DNA of 64,000 bases, taken from contig CM062808.1 in the NCBI GenBank assembly GCA_031772625.1, forward strand, positions 477,025,655 through 477,089,654, given 5' to 3'. The DNA is from Pinus tabuliformis (taxonomy: Eukaryota > Streptophyta > Pinopsida > Pinales > Pinaceae). Shown here piece after piece: positions 11,154-22,154 of the stretch; positions within the stretch are counted from its first letter, which is position 1, and each line of letters opens with the position of its first letter. The position numbers and the translations under genes are program-made. Below the pieces are notes generated by a model. It worked only from the letters and a program-made list of their open reading frames with translations. It searched no databases and was not told where the DNA came from.

Positions 11154-11226
11154 AAACTCCACAGTTAAGCGCGCTTAAGCCAGAGGAGTTCTGGGATGGG
11201 TGACCTCCTGGGAAGTCCTGGTTACC
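11154..11226 (+). other. 5S rRNA-like domain, copy 1 (box A, IE, box C kept)
   Basis: The stretch AACTCCACAGTTAAGCGCGC and the following GGGATGGGTGACCTCCTGGG then AAGTCC correspond to 5S rRNA from about base 44 to 106. The internal RNA polymerase III control regions (box A around 11165-11180, box C around 11195-11217) are nearly identical to plant 5S. The 5' part of 5S rRNA is absent, so this is not a functional 5S gene. Confidence 0.85.
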
Positions 11227-11593
11227 GGGTGCAAGCCCCGGAAGTGATGATTGATGCTATGTGATTCATTCTCCACATTTCACTAGTTTCAATCCCACTT
11301 CTTCACCCCTGTGAGCATCACCCGATGCAATGAGTGCTAAGTGAACTATTCAAAAATCATGAGAAATTAGTCAGTTACGACTACCTCTCATGGAAATGGT
11401 CATACGTTTGAATGACTTACTTAACGCAGTTGAATCCCAAAAAAAATGATATCTAATATAATGCACTGCGTAAATCCCCCATACTTAAATTCAAAAAGAG
11501 TCAAGGGATCTCTTCTTGAATGGTTCATGAGGCACAATACTTGCTAAGGTTTTGCAAATGGGGTAGCAAGCTAAGTGGGCTTGATTGTGGGAA

Positions 11594-11666
11594 AAACTCC
11601 ACAGTTAAGCGCGCTTGAGCCAGAGGAGTTCTGGGATGGGTGACCTCCTGGGAAGTCCTGGTTACC
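11594..11666 (+). other. 5S rRNA-like domain, copy 2
   Basis: This is identical to copy 1 except for a base or two in the box A tail. It lies exactly 440 bp downstream of copy 1, and the pol III box A and box C sequences are intact. Confidence 0.85.
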
Positions 11667-12033
11667 GGGTGCAAGCCCCGGAAGTGATGATTGATGCTAT
11701 GTGATTCGTTCTCCACATTTCACTAGTTTCAATCCCACTTCTTCACCCCTGTGAGCATCACCCGATGCAATGAGTGCTAAGTGAACTATTCAAAAATCAT
11801 GAGAAATTAGTCAGTTACGACTACCTCTCATGGAAATGGTCATATGTTTGAATGACTTACTTAACGCAGTTGAATCCCAAAAAAAATGATATCTAATATA
11901 ATGCACTGCGTAAATCCCCCATACTTAAATTCAAAAAGAGTCAAGGGATCTCTTCTTGAATGGTTCATGAGGCACAATACTTGCTAAGGTTTTGCAAATG
12001 GGGTAGCAAGCTAAGTGGGCTTGATTGTGGGAA

Positions 12034-12106
12034 AAACTCCACAGTTAAGCGCGCTTGAGCCAGAGGAGTTCTGGGATGGGTGACCTCCTGGGAAGTCTTG
12101 GTTACC
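12034..12106 (+). other. 5S rRNA-like domain, copy 3
   Basis: This is the third 5S-like domain, 440 bp after copy 2, with minor differences just after box C. Box A and the core of box C are kept. Confidence 0.85.
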
Positions 12107-12333
12107 GGGTGCAAGCCCCGAAAGTGATGATTGATGCTATGTGATTCGTTCTCCACATTTCACTAGTTTCAATCCCACTTCTTCACCCATGTGAGCATCA
12201 CCCGATGCAATGAGTGCTAAGTGAACTATTCAAAAATCATGAGAAATTAGTCAGTTACGACTACCTCTCATGGAAACGGTCATACGTTTGAATGACTTAC
12301 TTAACGCAGTTGAATCCCAAAAAAATGATATCT

Positions 12334-12839
12334 AAGATATCATACTCTGAAACAACCTTTTCTAAATCAGCTTGTTGTTTAGCATTACAGCCCTCGAATA
12401 CATTGGTTTTATCAGGCTTCTTTTCCTTTACAACCATCAGTAAGAATTGTTTGCATGAATTTATCATTCTTTTCATCTGCCCTAAGTTTATGAGAGTATA
12501 ATTATTCTTGAGTTTATGAGCTCTTACAAAGTATTCGAATTCATCTTTAAGAAGTAGATACTTGTTCTCAGCTCTATAGAAAATAGCTTTTTTGTCATAC
12601 AAGTAAGGATTTCCTAAAACAATTCCACATATATCCAAAGGAATTATGTCTAACTCAACCTCATCTACAAATGCTGACCCAAAAGAAAACTTGAGTTTGC
12701 ATTGTCTAGTCACTTGTAGTTGTGCTTTATCATTTAACCATCCTAATGGGTATGGTTTCTTGTGAGATGTAGTCACTAATCCCAACTTCTTTACAATTGC
12801 TTCATAAATTAAATTTTCTTGTGAGCCACTATGAAACAA
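12334..12839 (-). CDS. Gypsy-C aspartic protease region (fossil)
   Basis: The minus-strand frame shows the retropepsin-like pattern of plant gypsy elements. SGSQENLIYEAIVKKLGL lies at the start, LQVTRQCKLKFSFG near residue 55, and LDIIPLDICGIVLGNPYLYD near residue 83 (the ILG/VLG flap-end motif). The frame ends at the edge of the 5S-derived array. The protease would cut the gag-pol polyprotein. It is a fossil. Confidence 0.78.
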
Positions 12840-12905
12840 AGTATCAATCTTTTGATGTTTGGAAATAACTCGAATATGTAAAAGCTCACGTCTTTTTCTC
12901 TCATT

Positions 12906-14063
12906 TTATTCATCAATAGTAGATTGTGCAGAATTACTAGTAGATGCTTCAAAATTCTTACCTCTTATACCTGTGGCTACAATAGTTGTTTCATCTCTTG
13001 AGTCTGACCCCAAATCTTTCTGAATAGTTGCAGGAATCTTCTTCTTCTTTCCCTCTAACTTCTTAGGTCTCAGCTCCGGATGCAGAATCCAACAGTACTC
13101 ATCATCATGCCCATCCTTTTTACAGTGAGTGCATGAAGTCTTGCTTTTTTGTGCAGTGTTAGCCTTCCTTGCTTTCCATTTTTGCTTTCTTTTCTCCTTA
13201 TTCTTGCTTGCAGTGGGTTGGGATGATCCCCCAACTTTTGGACTTCCATTCTTTCCTCTAGCTTCTAGATGAGTAGCTTGAACAGATACCTCATCTATAC
13301 TAGTGGGATTAAACATGAGGGTAGTGTGCCTCATGTAGCTGTGTAGACCACCAATGTACTTCAATAGAGTCTCAGGTCAATGTAATGAGATTCCTAGAAT
13401 CAATGTTTTCTTTCTAAATTCTTGGGTGTATCCCTGTACACTTTGCCCTTTTAACTGTCGAAGAGTTTGCCAGCTCATCATGGCTTGCTGCATGTAGGCC
13501 AATGGATAGAACTTCTTTTTTATTGCAAAAACAAATTCACTCTAGACAGAGATAGTCTTACCATGTCTCTTCACGTCAGCTTGGGTCCTGCCTTCCCACC
13601 AGACTAAGGCAGTTCCTCCAAGGCGTAGGCTTGCCAACTGAATCTTACTCTTATCTGAATCGATATTCTGCACTCTGTGATAAACATCAATTTGTCCAAT
13701 ACAATTGTCCAACGTTTCTGCATTCAAATCTCCATCATATATAGGTAAATCAAATTTGACATCTAGTTTAATCAAAGATGCCTTCTTTTTATGTTCAGGG
13801 CTATTAGGAGGTGTCAAGAAACTTTCCTCTTTCCCTTTGCCTTTTGAGTGGTCATGGAAGTGAGACTCATCTTCTCCTTTATCTTGTTTGGAGCCTGATG
13901 AATCTTCATCTTTGTGTTTTCTAAAATCCATATACATTTCCTCTACCATGGACTTTATGGCTAGGAAACTATCTATGAATTGAGGGTCTAGCCCCATAGA
14001 ACCTTCCTCTGACATTGTCTTCCGAGGATAGACTCTCCCAATTTCAGGATTAGTTTCAACCAA
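12906..14063 (-). CDS. Gypsy-C gag (fossil)
   Basis: The N-terminal frame (14063-13542) begins about 100 bp after the LTR. It contains KLDVKFDLPIYDGDLNAETL with CIGQIDVYH near residue 98, and LASLRLGGTALVWWEGRTQA near residue 143, the retrotransposon-gag signature. The second part (13364-12906) carries VQATHLEARGK and a CCHC knuckle (CTHCKKDGHDDEYC near residue 80), then LHPELRPK. The protein forms the particle and binds RNA. It is a fossil with some interruptions. Confidence 0.85.
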
Positions 14064-14149
14064 CTATCCTTCTCCTAATTTGAGCTTTGATCTAGTTAGC
14101 ATTCAATAGCTAAATCCAACACAAGCTTGTCTAACCTTAACAACCTAGA

Positions 14150-14161
14150 GCTCTGATACCA
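14150..14161 (-). other. Gypsy-C primer-binding site (perfect tRNA-Met type)
   Basis: The minus strand reads TGGTATCAGAGC two bases inside the 5' LTR, the exact plant initiator tRNA-Met complement. Confidence 0.9.
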
Positions 14162-14163
14162 CT

Positions 14164-15644
14164 TGATCTGAAAATCACTCTTGAGTGATCTCAGTTAATT
14201 AATTAATGAATGAAGGTATTACAGACTCATGTACTGGTGTGTGTCTATGTTATCTTAGGCAACAGATCAATCAGATTGCAAAATACATAGACACTAGAGA
14301 ATGGAAAATAGTAACAGAAACACAGTAAACAAATACAAGAACACAACAAATTAATAAGGAGTTCACCCAATCCTCCTGGGCTACATCTCCGATCCAGCTT
14401 TCAGTGGTGGCCTTTTCTTATTGTGTCTTTAAAGCAGAGTTTTTACAATGAGGAGCTCAATTTGAGTCTCCTGAAACAGATGATGCTTAGCAGGGTGGTT
14501 CTTGGATTCCCTAAGCCACTAGAGTGCACAGACTCTTCCTTACTAAGTCTCGACCTCAACTAGTCTTGAATGGGATGAGTCCAATTTGGTACCCAGTTCC
14601 CGACAGATATCCTCTCAAGGATTGCTCGAACCTCTCAAGCCTTCTGTCTACTCAATGCTACTTTACTCTGCAGGTTAGCTCGGCTCTCTTTTTTTTGCTT
14701 CTTGCTTATTCTCTGTTTTGTCTCTTTATCTCACTGTCTCTTTCTTTCTTACAGTGCTCACTTGCTTGTTTGTGTTCTCTGTCTGTTCATGGATTAAAGC
14801 CAATTTGTCTCATGACCGTTCGCTTCCTCTTCTGCCCCTTCAGATCATCTGTTGCTATTCGCTTGGAGTTCCTTGCCTCTGCATCATCGCCACTATGTAA
14901 CATCTCGCAGGGAAGTGGCCACTTGTCCTCTCACGAATTGCGCCAGCTCTTCCTCAAACGGTTTGGTATTTTGATTACACTGTGTAATGATTCATCCGCC
15001 AACTTAGCAGTCAAATCGGACTTCAGACTTTTATACACCGCAACTTAATTCTCCCTCCAGATCCGGTCATTCATCGGGCGCAATCTCCGCCGTCAGATCT
15101 GGAGCCCCCAGATCCTACGATGTTCACTCTTATCGTGCGGTTGACTTGCTCGACCATTAGCCCGCGGTGAGACGCGGTTTTCTCTCTCATCCACTGGACA
15201 CGCATTGTGCAATGTGTGGAATCACTCATTCTCCTGCCAAATCCGCTTATTGCCCAACATGCCTCTGGTATTCCATCGGTTTTGGAGTGCAGGGCCCACC
15301 TTTTGCTTTAACACTTTCCCTACGGTTTCCCAGCTGCCCATGCGACTGAGCGCTTGGGGATTTTCCTTCTCGAGGGTTTTTTCCCAGCGATGCACAATTA
15401 GCGCTACAGAAACAACCTTTGTTTTCCAATCTGGACTTCCTAACTGCTAGTTTGCATCCTGCGCGGTCTCCATGGGCCTCGGTCAGCACACTTTGATTGA
15501 GGTCCTCGTCGTTCCTTGCTGGCTACAAACTGCCACTGTCCAGAGGTCTTCCTGATAGCTCTTTGTTCACAAGTTTTTTGAAGTCTATCCTGATTTGATA
15601 CAGTCATAGAACTTTGAGAATTTTTATGGATCCAATTCGGATCA
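14164..15644 (-). repeat. Gypsy-C 5' LTR (1481 bp)
   Basis: This is the second copy of the 6738-8215 repeat. A TATAAAAG box reads leftwards at about 15029-15036. Directly inside lies the primer-binding site, and directly outside is GCCTT, the right target duplication. Confidence 0.9.
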
Positions 15645-15740
15645 GCCTTAAATTCTTTAAACCTGTCAAAGACTTCAAATTTCTTCTTAAGGAAATATAT
15701 CCATGTATTCCTTTAGAAGTCATCTATAAATGATACATAG
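15645..15740 (-). CDS. Copia-B integrase, 96-bp island between two insertions (fossil)
   Basis: The minus strand encodes YVSFIDDF and then NTWIYFLKKKFEVFDRFKEF, the copia integrase core right after the first catalytic Asp region. The island is bounded by LARD-D (CATAG at 15736-15740) and Gypsy-C (GCCTT at 15645-15649). Confidence 0.85.
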
Positions 15741-17195
15741 TGTTGGGCTTCCAAAATGTCTTCAAAATGACATCCACTTTCACCTTTATCACCACCATTT
15801 TACTCACATGTTGCAACTCCATAACCATATAACCTTTCATTAGCCACCATTTTCATAAATATATGGGTTAGGATCCTTATTTACAAAGCTATTTATTTTA
15901 TGTGTTTAAAGTGAATTTATGATTAAAAACTAGGAAATTAACATGGTTTCATGTATCTATATATGTGGCTTGAGTTTCATGACTTGTGTAGGTTATTTGG
16001 AAGCTTCCAAGGCACCCTTATGTGGCCCCCAATGCTCAAATTCGAATTCTCTTCAAAGGAGATTTGGATAAAGGTCAAAGAAGGATATGTGGCTTATTTG
16101 GATTGTAACTCTATGAGGTGTCTCATCATTTCTTATTTGGATTAGAACTCTATGAGACACTTAGGGGATATGTGTTTCATTATGAGCTATTTGGTTGTAA
16201 CTATATGAGATTTTAGTGGATCCTCATTAAATATGGTAGCTTATTATGTTTTTGTATAAATAGGAGAGCCTTCTCCTTTGAAAGGCATGTGTAAAGTTGT
16301 AGAAATGCTCATGATTTTAATAGAGAATTTGGAGCTTATACTTGGAGATTTGAAGATTTAGTTTTGCTTGCATATGGAGCTTCTTCACTTGCCATCCTCA
16401 TACACCATTGGAATGGCCATCTAATGATTGTGAGATTTAATTGCTTTTATAGATTAACGTTCATTTGTTATCTTAGTATTAGTTTTAGAATGACCGTGTA
16501 ATCTTTACTTTTCTAAAAACATTTCAATAGGGAAGATTTATGTATTTTCTAATTGGATTAAGTTTGAGGCAAGGGCTCATAGTTATTTAGTTTCCTTTCA
16601 TGTTTTGTTATTTACTTTCTTAGATCAAACCATCAATTCATTGTATAATTGAATAAAAGATCAGGCCAAGAAGGTGACTTCAAATTGGGTGATCGAATGT
16701 TCAACCTATGCAATCATTGAGCTTTACTTTTTCGTGCTCTTATATTTGCTTTTAAGATCTTCATTTAATTGCATTAACTAATATTCCTAAAGATCATTCT
16801 AAGAAATTGATTTAATCATATTTCAAGATTGAATGGTTGAATATTTGATACAAGCAATTACTGAGTTATTTTCTGCACACTTTACTTGCTTTTCTAGGAC
16901 ATTAGAAGTTAAAATATTAATAGTTGCTTACACATCATCTCAAGAAGGTAACATTTCATAATTGAATGTTGGAGTAACTAAGCATACATTAGTTGTTTTT
17001 TATTTCACAGGTTAGTTGAATTTCATTTTCATTATTTGATTTCATAGATTAGATGAATTGGTTTTTGCTATTTTGTAGTTAGATTGATCTAAACTAAAAG
17101 ACAATTTCTAGCACATATAGTGCACGCATGCTTCACAAGTTTATGAAACCCCTGGGTTGACAAATTAAATGACAAGCAATCACTTTGCCCCAACA
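15741..17195 (+). repeat. LARD-D LTR 1 (1455 bp)
   Basis: The LTR runs from TGTTGGGCTTCC to GCCCCAACA. A TATAAATAGG box lies at 16255-16264, preceding a likely start of transcription around 16290. It is followed directly by the PBS. Confidence 0.92.
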
Positions 17196-20100
17196 TTTTG
17201 GCGTCGTTTCCAGGGAAGTGTGCATAGGAACTAACTTCCAGTTTAGAGTGTATTTTATTTGTTTTTGTTTTTACTAACCATTTATGGACAAAGGATCTAG
17301 AATGCAGCCCAAAGACTACATTGAGAAATGGTATCAAGAAGCGGTTATGCCACAATATTCATCAATTCTTCAAAAGATCCTTGCGGCAAATCTAAAGGTT
17401 AAAACGATTTCTCATGTCCTCATGCACAATCAGGTATATTTCACAAATTTGGATATGAACATTTTAGAAAGTTTAATCCATAAATGGCTTCATTGGAAAC
17501 ATTCATATACTTACAAAAAAAAAAGGTCTTTCATGTAGGATAAACTAGGAAATAAAATCAAGCTTGATTGCATTTTTTAAAGTTTTTAGACATAAAAATC
17601 TTCTAGAATTTTATTTATTTTCTTACATTTCTTCATTAACCTCACAAAAATATTTTCAATAAAAAGGAAAATCATGTTTTAATTCTAAAAAATAAAAATA
17701 AAAAAATCATGTTAAATTTTCAATAAAAAAAAAAAAAAAAAAACTTCATGTTTTTAAATAAGGGAAATGCAGAATTTTAAATAAAAATGATCAATTTTTT
17801 TTAAGAGAATTGAAAAATTGATAACTAGCTCTAATGCGACCTGCAAAGAAAAAAATTGTTAACTTGGAACCCAAAATTCAAAAATCCATCATAATAAAAA
17901 ATAAAAAATAAAATCATGCTCGAAGAGGTTGCGGTTTGTGCAACATAGCTCAAAAATAGTTCTAAATTCTAATATTCTTTGCATGTGTTCTGAACTATAT
18001 AATATGAGCCGACTGGTCTGGTTGTTCACACCAAAGAGGAGTCGAATTAGATTGGTAGGGTGGTTCTGTTCTAATCCAACTGCTTTGTTAGGTTCAGCCG
18101 GCCAGATTGACTGGTTATGGTTTGTAGTGACCTTCAAAACACTGTCCTGTTTATGTTTTTTCTATTTGAATAAGTTTTTGCAAATTAGCTACGAAACGCA
18201 GCCTACTCTACAGCTAACTATGTGTTCAGTAGCTACTTCCATGGTTTAACAGGTTACAGGTGTCAAACAAAGAAACAGGCCACATGGGCATATCTAGAAT
18301 CGTCTCGACATGGATTCTATCCTAGTCACCCAGCCCAGATCGATTAAAAAACCAAATCAAGACCATAGTCAAAGGTGGGTCAAACATATGAAACCCGGAA
18401 AAAATAGGACTCTTTGTCTACCCTTTCGTCCAGATCCTGGTTTGACACTTGCTTGTTGACAACCCTATTTTCAGGTTCTAGTATATTCACTTTGAAGCCT
18501 TAGTTGCCTGAAATTGAGAACCATTAATCATTTCTATAAAAATTGACAATTTCATTAAAAAAAATCAAAGTTACCATAATATGTTTGAAGAATAACAGTC
18601 GAACCAGACACTGGGGAGAAGCTAATCAAGCTCTTTATAGTGGATCTACTAGACAGTAGTTTCGTGGCTTCCATTCATGGCTTTGATGAGTTTTTCATGT
18701 GGCCAGTCTTATCGACTTCGTCCCCAAAAATCTTGAGGTAAGTAACTTGGCCGCTTCAATTTTCCCAAACAAGATGTCATTCATATATATGCATCTAAGT
18801 ATTAAAACTTAGCAACTTGAAATGATGTCATCTAGCCGGAAGTTGACAGAACACTAAATGTTCTGAAGGCTTGCACAGAGGCCTCTGTATCCACGCTTAG
18901 GGAAGAAGCAGAATCAGTGCATTGATGAAATCCATTAGATGTGTATCCCCTTAGATGTGTATCTCCTTACTGGATATATACATAACTAGCCTCAAGAGCC
19001 ACCACATAGCAAATTGAACCCAAAAAGCCCGAGAGCAATACTTGCAGAGGAAATGCGTAACAAAAAAAAAAAGAGCAAAAAAAAGCCATGTCATTTTTAA
19101 AACATAGATTCCGAACAAACCAAGGAAAATTAGAAAAATCCAAGACATGGGTTTTTTCTAAAAATTGGTGAATTAGATAACCCAAAAATGGTTTCCTCAA
19201 CTTCACAACCGTTTGAGAGAAATATGAGATTCTTCATGACCCTGTTTCGCTGACTGCGTGAGAAAAAAACAGTGTTAATTAATGCACAGAGACAATAGTT
19301 GCGGCCATGCAAGAACGAAATCCAATTTTGGGATGCTATGGTCATTTGAGGAATCAAGATTGTGATTTTCTGTCACTAGATCCATGGATTCGCTGCCACA
19401 GAAGAAAAACATGTAAAGATGAGCGACAAAGGAGACTTCATTGATAACAATATTGTCCGTCCATGTCAACATTAGTCCGCAGCTCTACTACAACAGTAAT
19501 TGATTGATTTTATTATTAATTCACACCTAAATTCAACACCTTTACAATGGTGTATGGTTAATGGCTACAGTTAGAAGTTACAGGCCACTAATCTAGTTGG
19601 GTAAATGAGAATCTAAGAGCATGCAGGGGTATTGAATTAATATCTTATACGCATTTTTATGGCATTGAAGACCCTGTTAACATATGATGTCGTGTTTTCT
19701 CAACTAGTCTTGCTCTAAGTAGAGTTGATTTTCATTTTTGTTATGGCTTCTGCTCCATCTATATGCATTAATGTCCAAGAGCATGAAGAAATCCCTTTAC
19801 TCAACGAAGAGTCGACAATATCTGGTGGGAATGATGTAAATTTGACAAGAGGCATTGCAATTATCACTAGATTTTGGCTCCAGTAAACCACAACATTGTT
19901 TCTTACCCTTTGAATTCATTTTTTGTTATTTACTAACTTGGGTTGTTTGTTCAGGATTTTAGTTATAGAAACTATGCACAATCTACAGCTGAACAACGAT
20001 TCTACAGTTGAACGACAATTTGAATGTTGAATAGCGATTCTGCAGCTAATCGACAATTCTACAACTAGAAAAAAGTTCTGTAGCTATGCATTTAACTCAA

Positions 20101-22154
20101 TGATTTATTTTTCAAACAATGCATTCTAACCATTTCATCTGCTTACATCATCTTTCATTGTAGCATCATGTTCCCATGCCACATTTTACATGACAATTTT
20201 CACTATTTCATAAAAATTTCAAAACAATCTAACTTTCTCATACGACATCGGAATTCGATGATTCAAGCATCGTTGGAAAGATCTCAACGAGATCTACAAA
20301 ATGAGTAAGCTATTATCAGATTTTAAAATAGTGAAAAATGAATAAATTGCTGAAAAGAAGAAACAGGTAAATTGAGGCACTACTTTCGACACAGGTATAA
20401 ACTCTTTTGGTTTTCTTTCATGAACTTGTTTAATAGTACCGATTCTTATTTTTTTTATGTAAATTTCATTAACAGATAAATTGATCACCTCTCTATTTGA
20501 TAACCTTACAATCCATTGGAGAAGAGGTACTATTTTTTTGCTAGTTCCAGGCGGAAGAACAGATGCCCATAAGCAAATAATGTCTCTCAAAGACCACATT
20601 TATTTCACAAGAAAATGATCAAAGCAGCCACAAAAATGAAACATCAATGCATGAGCACATGCTAATTCATATCAGATCCAACAGTTGCAAGCCTTTCAGA
20701 TGCCAATATTTTCATTGCATCCATACTCCTTCATTCAATAAAACCTTCATCTCATTTCCTTTGCAATCGCATTGCATTTCACTTAGTCAGTCAATAAAAA
20801 TTCTCATTTTCCTTCACTACTCATTTTTATTCATAGAAACTATATTTTCCTGCCTTGCTTTCACTAACTTATAACCCATTTTCATAAAGACATTTAGCTT
20901 GCTTACACGCTGATTTGTCCTTTTACTTTCCATTCACTTGTCATTTTCCTTTCCATTAAATAAACATTGATCCAGAGAAAAATTTTCCATTCATAGTCCT
21001 TCAAAATCATTGTTTCATGCTCACGTTAGATGATGGAGGATTCCTTAAGGCCTTCCTTCTAACAATACTTGGCCTGTTGACATCGACACATCATCTAGTC
21101 CAAGGCTAGAGTCCTCATTAGTTTGTATGCCTTAATGACAGGCTCTCTCGCCAACAATCATGGGAATACATCAACGTCCCTTGATCATTGGATCTTGCAA
21201 GTGGCTCAACATCGGCTCATTTATTCGCCCTTCGCAAGATGTACTTAGGTACCTTGGCACTTGTTGACATTAATGGCGAGTTTGTTTCACATTGGTTAAT
21301 GACATTCATCAATGGTTGGTAATCCAATGACCTCTCTTCATGCTCGACACCGACACATTTATTCGCATGACTAGAGTTGTACCATCGGTTTCATAGCGAT
21401 TGAAGACTATATCATTTCAGCATTTTGCAGCAGATACAACAGATTTAGCAGCAGAAATAAAGAATCCACTTCAAAACCTCATCCACCATTTATGCAACCA
21501 AGAAGCAGATGAATTCTACATTTCATTCCATGATCCAGAAGCCGCCACTCTTCAATTTCCATAACTCATGCACATTGAAGGTAAGTGAAGGTATGTGGTT
21601 TTCTAATTTTTAGTCATGCAATTCCTTAAAATACTAAAATTGTAACTTTGGAAAATTCCTCACTTCCTCTTTCACATTGTCATATCTTTAGTTGGGGGGG
21701 AGAAACATCATTTCATATTCATATATCATACACCATCACACATTTGCATTTCATTCTAACATACTTGTCCTAATCAATTATGATTACATTATGGTTCAAA
21801 AAGTTATATGATTTGCAAATAATGCCTAAATTATGAGCACACTATATGGCTAGTTTTAAAGATGCATTCTTAAATATGTTCAATGAATCTTGCTGCAACA
21901 AAAAGAAACAAGGTATTGAAACACAAGAACCAATACCAATTAGAATTTGGTTGAAACACAATAACCAACCAAACATGTTGCACTTCAATGTATGACAAGG
22001 AATACTTTACAAAAATAAACAAAATTGTCAAATGCAAAGTTTAAGGACATATAATATAAGCCAAGTTCATTCAAAAGAAAAAACGTTGCGAGCAAATCAA
22101 AGGAATTAATGCAATATTTGCATGAGGACATGCAATTACTCTAGTTGGGGGGTT
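17196..22154 (+). mobile_element. LARD-D internal region 1 (4959 bp, non-coding)
   Basis: It opens with a degenerate tRNA-Asp-type PBS (TTTTGGCGTCGTTTCCAGGG at 17196-17215). A short frame follows (17284-17538, MDKGSRMQPKDYI start) that is also open in the second copy. The rest shows no recognisable protein. Notable are A/T-rich runs (17640-17770), a 20-bp ATTCTGCAGCTGAAC-like tandem motif (19975-20095), and two purine tracts (about 21684-21699 and 22143-22154). The last of these sits at the LTR border and is the primary polypurine tract. Confidence 0.88.
17284..17538 (+). other. Short open frame after the LARD-D PBS (unknown, probably not coding)
   Basis: The frame starts MDKGSRMQPKDYIEKWYQEA and runs 84 codons. 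Its counterpart at 23698-23922 is 74 codons with the same start. Position just downstream of the PBS is where gag would begin. I do not recognise a gag signature. Openness in two sister copies of one element is weak evidence, because they share recent descent. It may be a gag vestige or chance. Confidence 0.3.

Larger units (their letters stand above)
11062..12333 (+). repeat. Tandem array of three 5S-rRNA-derived repeats (unit 440 bp) inside Gypsy-C
   Basis: Three head-to-tail units start at 11062, 11502 and 11942. The last stops at about 12333, so the array is two full 440-bp periods plus about 392 bp. Units differ at only a few positions (about 1%). Each contains a stretch matching the 3' half of plant 5S rRNA on the plus strand. 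Outside that stretch the sequence is not 5S gene, and it lacks the ordinary 5S spacer organisation as far as I can tell. The array lies between protease and RT coding of Gypsy-C, antisense to them. 5S-bearing Cassandra TRIM elements are known in plants, and tandem Cassandra forms exist. I see no tRNA-Met PBS in the unit, so a Cassandra identity stays unproven. Confidence 0.85.
6738..15644 (-). mobile_element. Gypsy-C: chromovirus-like Ty3/gypsy element nested in Copia-B
   Basis: Two LTRs (6738-8215 and 14164-15644) flank a minus-strand internal region in gypsy order: gag, protease, reverse transcriptase, RNase H, integrase, then a chromodomain-like end. The target duplication is GACTT/GCCTT with one mismatch. 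The polypurine tract is near 8216-8230. The LTRs differ at about 7% of sites in the first 240 bp by hand. A 1.27-kb 5S-derived tandem array (11062-12333) interrupts the stretch between protease and RT. Length without that array is about 7.6 kb. The element is broken, with roughly eight or more interruptions. Confidence 0.92.

Noticed and set aside
11525-12156. Two identical 63-codon minus-strand frames in the 5S array
   Set aside because: They are shadows of the repeated unit and run antisense through the 5S domain. Identity simply follows from tandem duplication.
11062-12333. A functional 5S rDNA array
   Set aside because: Only the 3' half of 5S is present in each unit and the array interrupts a gypsy coding region. 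Ordinary plant 5S units would hold the full 120-base gene.
16000-16145. Repeated 64-codon frames in the LARD-D LTRs (also 22366-22560 and 28901-29095)
   Set aside because: They lie in U3 upstream of the TATA box and recur only because the LTR recurs three times.
17929-18249. A 106-codon frame in LARD-D internal 1 with a counterpart at 24381-24692
   Set aside because: It shows no family and low-complexity surroundings. Two sister copies cannot establish coding constraint.
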